From assembly GCF_014656355.1 (NCBI RefSeq), contig NZ_BNCG01000001.1, forward strand, positions 417,623 through 481,622: a stretch of 64,000 bases of DNA, given 5' to 3'. How positions within the stretch are numbered: position 1 is the first letter of the stretch; each line of letters starts with the position of its first letter. The position numbers and the translations under genes are program-made. Positions 62,569 through 64,000 of the stretch are shown here, piece by piece. The notes beneath the pieces are model-generated. The model searched no databases. It was not told the DNA's origin and was given only the letters and a program-made list of their open reading frames with translations. The DNA is from Camelimonas fluminis. GTDB taxonomy: Bacteria; Pseudomonadota; Alphaproteobacteria; Rhizobiales; Beijerinckiaceae.

Positions 62569-62582
62569 TTTGTTATAACAAA
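62569..62582. promoter_or_regulatory. Perfect 14-base palindrome upstream of the binding-protein gene
   Basis: TTTGTTATAACAAA is self-complementary and lies in a short AT-rich patch about 100 bases upstream of the binding-protein start. It has the form of an operator for a dimeric repressor of the TetR or GntR kind, but no such regulator gene is adjacent. Confidence 0.55.
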
Positions 62583-62618
62583 TGCGAAGGTTGCGCGGAA
62601 GCGCGACGCGCCAGCAAA

Positions 62619-62650
62619 GAAAAACCGGGCCATCCTCGCGGACGGCCCGG
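62619..62650 (-). terminator. Rho-independent terminator of the acyl-CoA dehydrogenase gene
   Basis: On the minus strand CCGGGCC and GGCCCGG pair around a 12-base loop and are followed by TTTT. It lies about 30 bases after the stop codon. Confidence 0.85.
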
Positions 62651-62680
62651 CTGGAACGGTTGTCGCTGGCGACGCGCGGA

Positions 62681-63832
62681 TCAGGCGTTGGCCGCTTCCT
62701 TCAGCAGGTTCCGGGCAATGATGAGCTGCTGCACCTGGCTGGTGCCCTCATAGAGGCGGAAAATGCGGACGTCGCGATAGAAGCGCTCCACCGCGTAGTC
62801 ACGGATGTAGCCGGAGCCGCCGTGGATCTGCACGGCGCGATCAGCGACGCGGCCGACCATTTCCGAGGCGAACAGCTTGCAACAGGAGGCTTCGGTGGCG
62901 ACCGGCTGGCCGGCGTCGCGCTTCCTGGCGGCGTCGCGCACCATGCACAGGGCGGCGTAGGCTTCGGCCTTGCTGTCGGCCAGCATGGCCTGGATCAGCT
63001 GGAACTCGCCAATCGCCTGGCCGAACTGCTTGCGCTCGGAGGCGTATTTCACGCTCTCCGCGATCAGGCGGTCGGCGACGCCGCAGCACAGGGCTGCGAT
63101 ATGCAGACGGCCCTTCTCAAGGGTCTTCATGGCCGTCTTGAAGCCCTGGCCTTCCTTGCCGCCGATGATGTTGGCGGCCGGCACGCGGCAGTCCTCGAAG
63201 ATCACGTCATGGATGTGGGCGCCCTGCTGGCCCATCTTCTTTTCGGACTTGCCGATCTTGATGCCGGGGAGATCAGCCGGAACGATGAAGGCCGAGATGC
63301 CGCCGGCGCCAGGGCCGCCGGTGCGGGCCATCAGCGTGAACATGCCGGCGCGCGCCGCATTGGTGATGAAGCGCTTGGAGCCGTTGACGACGTAATGATC
63401 GCCATCCTTGCGGGCGACGGTGCGCACCGAGGCGGAGTCCGAACCGGCTTCCGGCTCGGTGAGGGCGAATGAGGCCACGACCTCGCCGCTGGCGATCTTC
63501 GGCAGCCACTCTTTCTTCTGCTCTTCGGTGCCGTCGAGCACGATGCCCTGCGAGCCAATGCCCACATTGGTGCCGATGGCCGAGCGGAAGGCCGGTGAGG
63601 CGTGACCGAGCAGGTAAACCACCTCGGCTTCTTCAGCCATGCTGAGGCCAAGACCGCCAAACTCCTCCGGCGCCGACAGGCCATAGAGGCCAAGGTCGCG
63701 CATCTCGGCGAGGATGTCTTCCGGAATTTCATCGGTCTCAGCGACCCGCTCTTCATTGGGGATGAGGCGCTCGCGAACGAAACGCTCAACAGTGTCAAGC
63801 AGTTGCCTGAAGGTTTCCGGTTCGAGCGCCAT
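62681..63832 (-). CDS. Acyl-CoA dehydrogenase
   Basis: This is an FAD-dependent acyl-CoA dehydrogenase of 383 residues. The FAD and substrate region has ASFALTEPEAGSDSASVRTV, then VNGSKRFITNAARAG. The C-terminal domain has SERKQFGQAIGEFQLIQAML, AVQIHGGSGYIRDYAVERFY with RDVRIFRLYEGTSQVQQ. The catalytic base is probably Glu362 in YEGTSQ, the position used by short and medium chain enzymes. GAGGGGACACC lies before the ATG. No partner beta-oxidation gene is beside it in the window. Chain length preference is unknown. Confidence 0.94.
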   Translation of the reverse strand: MALEPETFRQLLDTVERFVRERLIPNEERVAETDEIPEDILAEMRDLGLYGLSAPEEFGGLGLSMAEEAEVVYLLGHASPAFRSAIGTNVGIGSQGIVLDGTEEQKKEWLPKIASGEVVASFALTEPEAGSDSASVRTVARKDGDHYVVNGSKRFITNAARAGMFTLMARTGGPGAGGISAFIVPADLPGIKIGKSEKKMGQQGAHIHDVIFEDCRVPAANIIGGKEGQGFKTAMKTLEKGRLHIAALCCGVADRLIAESVKYASERKQFGQAIGEFQLIQAMLADSKAEAYAALCMVRDAARKRDAGQPVATEASCCKLFASEMVGRVADRAVQIHGGSGYIRDYAVERFYRDVRIFRLYEGTSQVQQLIIARNLLKEAANA

Positions 63833-63987
63833 GGTGTCCCCTCTTCGTCGCGCGGCGGGTCTGGTCAGTGGTTTCGCTGAAATTGCGAAAGCCATTTTCG
63901 CATGTTGTCCAGATAACGCATTCCAGAGCGTCGGCAAACGGATTTTCTGGTCGCCCAGGCTTTCACAGGATCCAAGGCCGCAGCGCC

Positions 63988-64000
63988 GGGGGGGGGGGGG
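63988..64000. other. Terminal run of 13 G
   Basis: The window ends in 13 consecutive G after normal sequence. Such runs are a known artefact of two-colour sequencing chemistry and often mark a contig end, though a real G-run cannot be excluded. Confidence 0.6.

Larger units (their letters stand above)
62473..62680. other. Gap between acyl-CoA dehydrogenase and binding-protein genes
   Basis: This region of about 210 bases holds a strong minus-strand terminator (62619-62650) and then a 14-base palindrome (62569-62582), in the order expected for the end of one transcript and the promoter of the next. Confidence 0.6.

Overview
The window is high-GC DNA, most likely from an alphaproteobacterium and probably a member of the Hyphomicrobiales (Rhizobiales). 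This placement is an inference. It rests on close matches to the alphaproteobacterial general-stress (EcfG-type) promoter GGAAC-N16-CGTT upstream of small stress-type genes, a GTG-started EF-P, an efflux operon of MarR, FUSC, DUF1656 and HlyD genes, and rhizobial-style palindromic intergenic elements. No rRNA, prophage, transposase or CRISPR array was found. Two tRNA genes are present: Pro-CGG on the minus strand and Gln-TTG on the plus strand. The window ends in a run of 13 G, which may be a contig end or a sequencing artefact.

Layout. 0.2-5.3 kb: a META-domain protein, a cation diffusion facilitator, a DUF488 protein, an orphan MurF-like Mur ligase and a secreted HELFH metallopeptidase. 5.4-14 kb: a minus-strand biofilm-adhesin locus, consisting of a BapA-like adhesin with a 214-residue poly(Asp-Ala) tract followed by its TolC, ABC and HlyD type I secretion genes. 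Divergent from it is an alpha/alpha-barrel protein of unknown function at 14.3-16.1 kb. 16.3-22.5 kb: an amidohydrolase; an ankyrin, deaminase and MFS operon with a divergent LysR gene; and a solute-binding protein. 22.7-35.5 kb: envelope and stress genes (a 25-aa membrane peptide, a PhnA-like membrane protein, MgtC, CsbD, BOF), the MarR efflux operon, an amidase, an SDR and the tRNAs. 35.8-43.8 kb: a phosphotransferase, a VOC protein, an old yellow enzyme, a YaiI protein and a large Pat-type acyl-CoA synthetase/acetyltransferase.

44-55 kb is a carbohydrate locus: a GH94-type 1,2-beta-oligoglucan phosphorylase, a GH144-like endo-beta-1,2-glucanase, an SbmA/YddA-type ABC protein, a GH3 beta-glucosidase and a GH15 enzyme. 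The hydrolases and the phosphorylase have no visible signal peptide, so this looks like intracellular beta-1,2-glucan (sophoro-oligosaccharide) breakdown. 55.9-59 kb holds a compact EF-P beta-lysylation set: efp, divergent from epmA and epmB. 59-64 kb holds an AhpD/CMD protein, a prephenate dehydrogenase, a solute-binding protein broken by an apparent one-base deletion, and an acyl-CoA dehydrogenase.

The parts most worth follow-up are the beta-1,2-glucan locus, the poly(Asp-Ala) adhesin with an inverted pair of near-identical 16/17-bp sites in its divergent promoter, the unexplained MurF-like, metallopeptidase and alpha/alpha-barrel genes beside it, and a dispersed intergenic repeat family.
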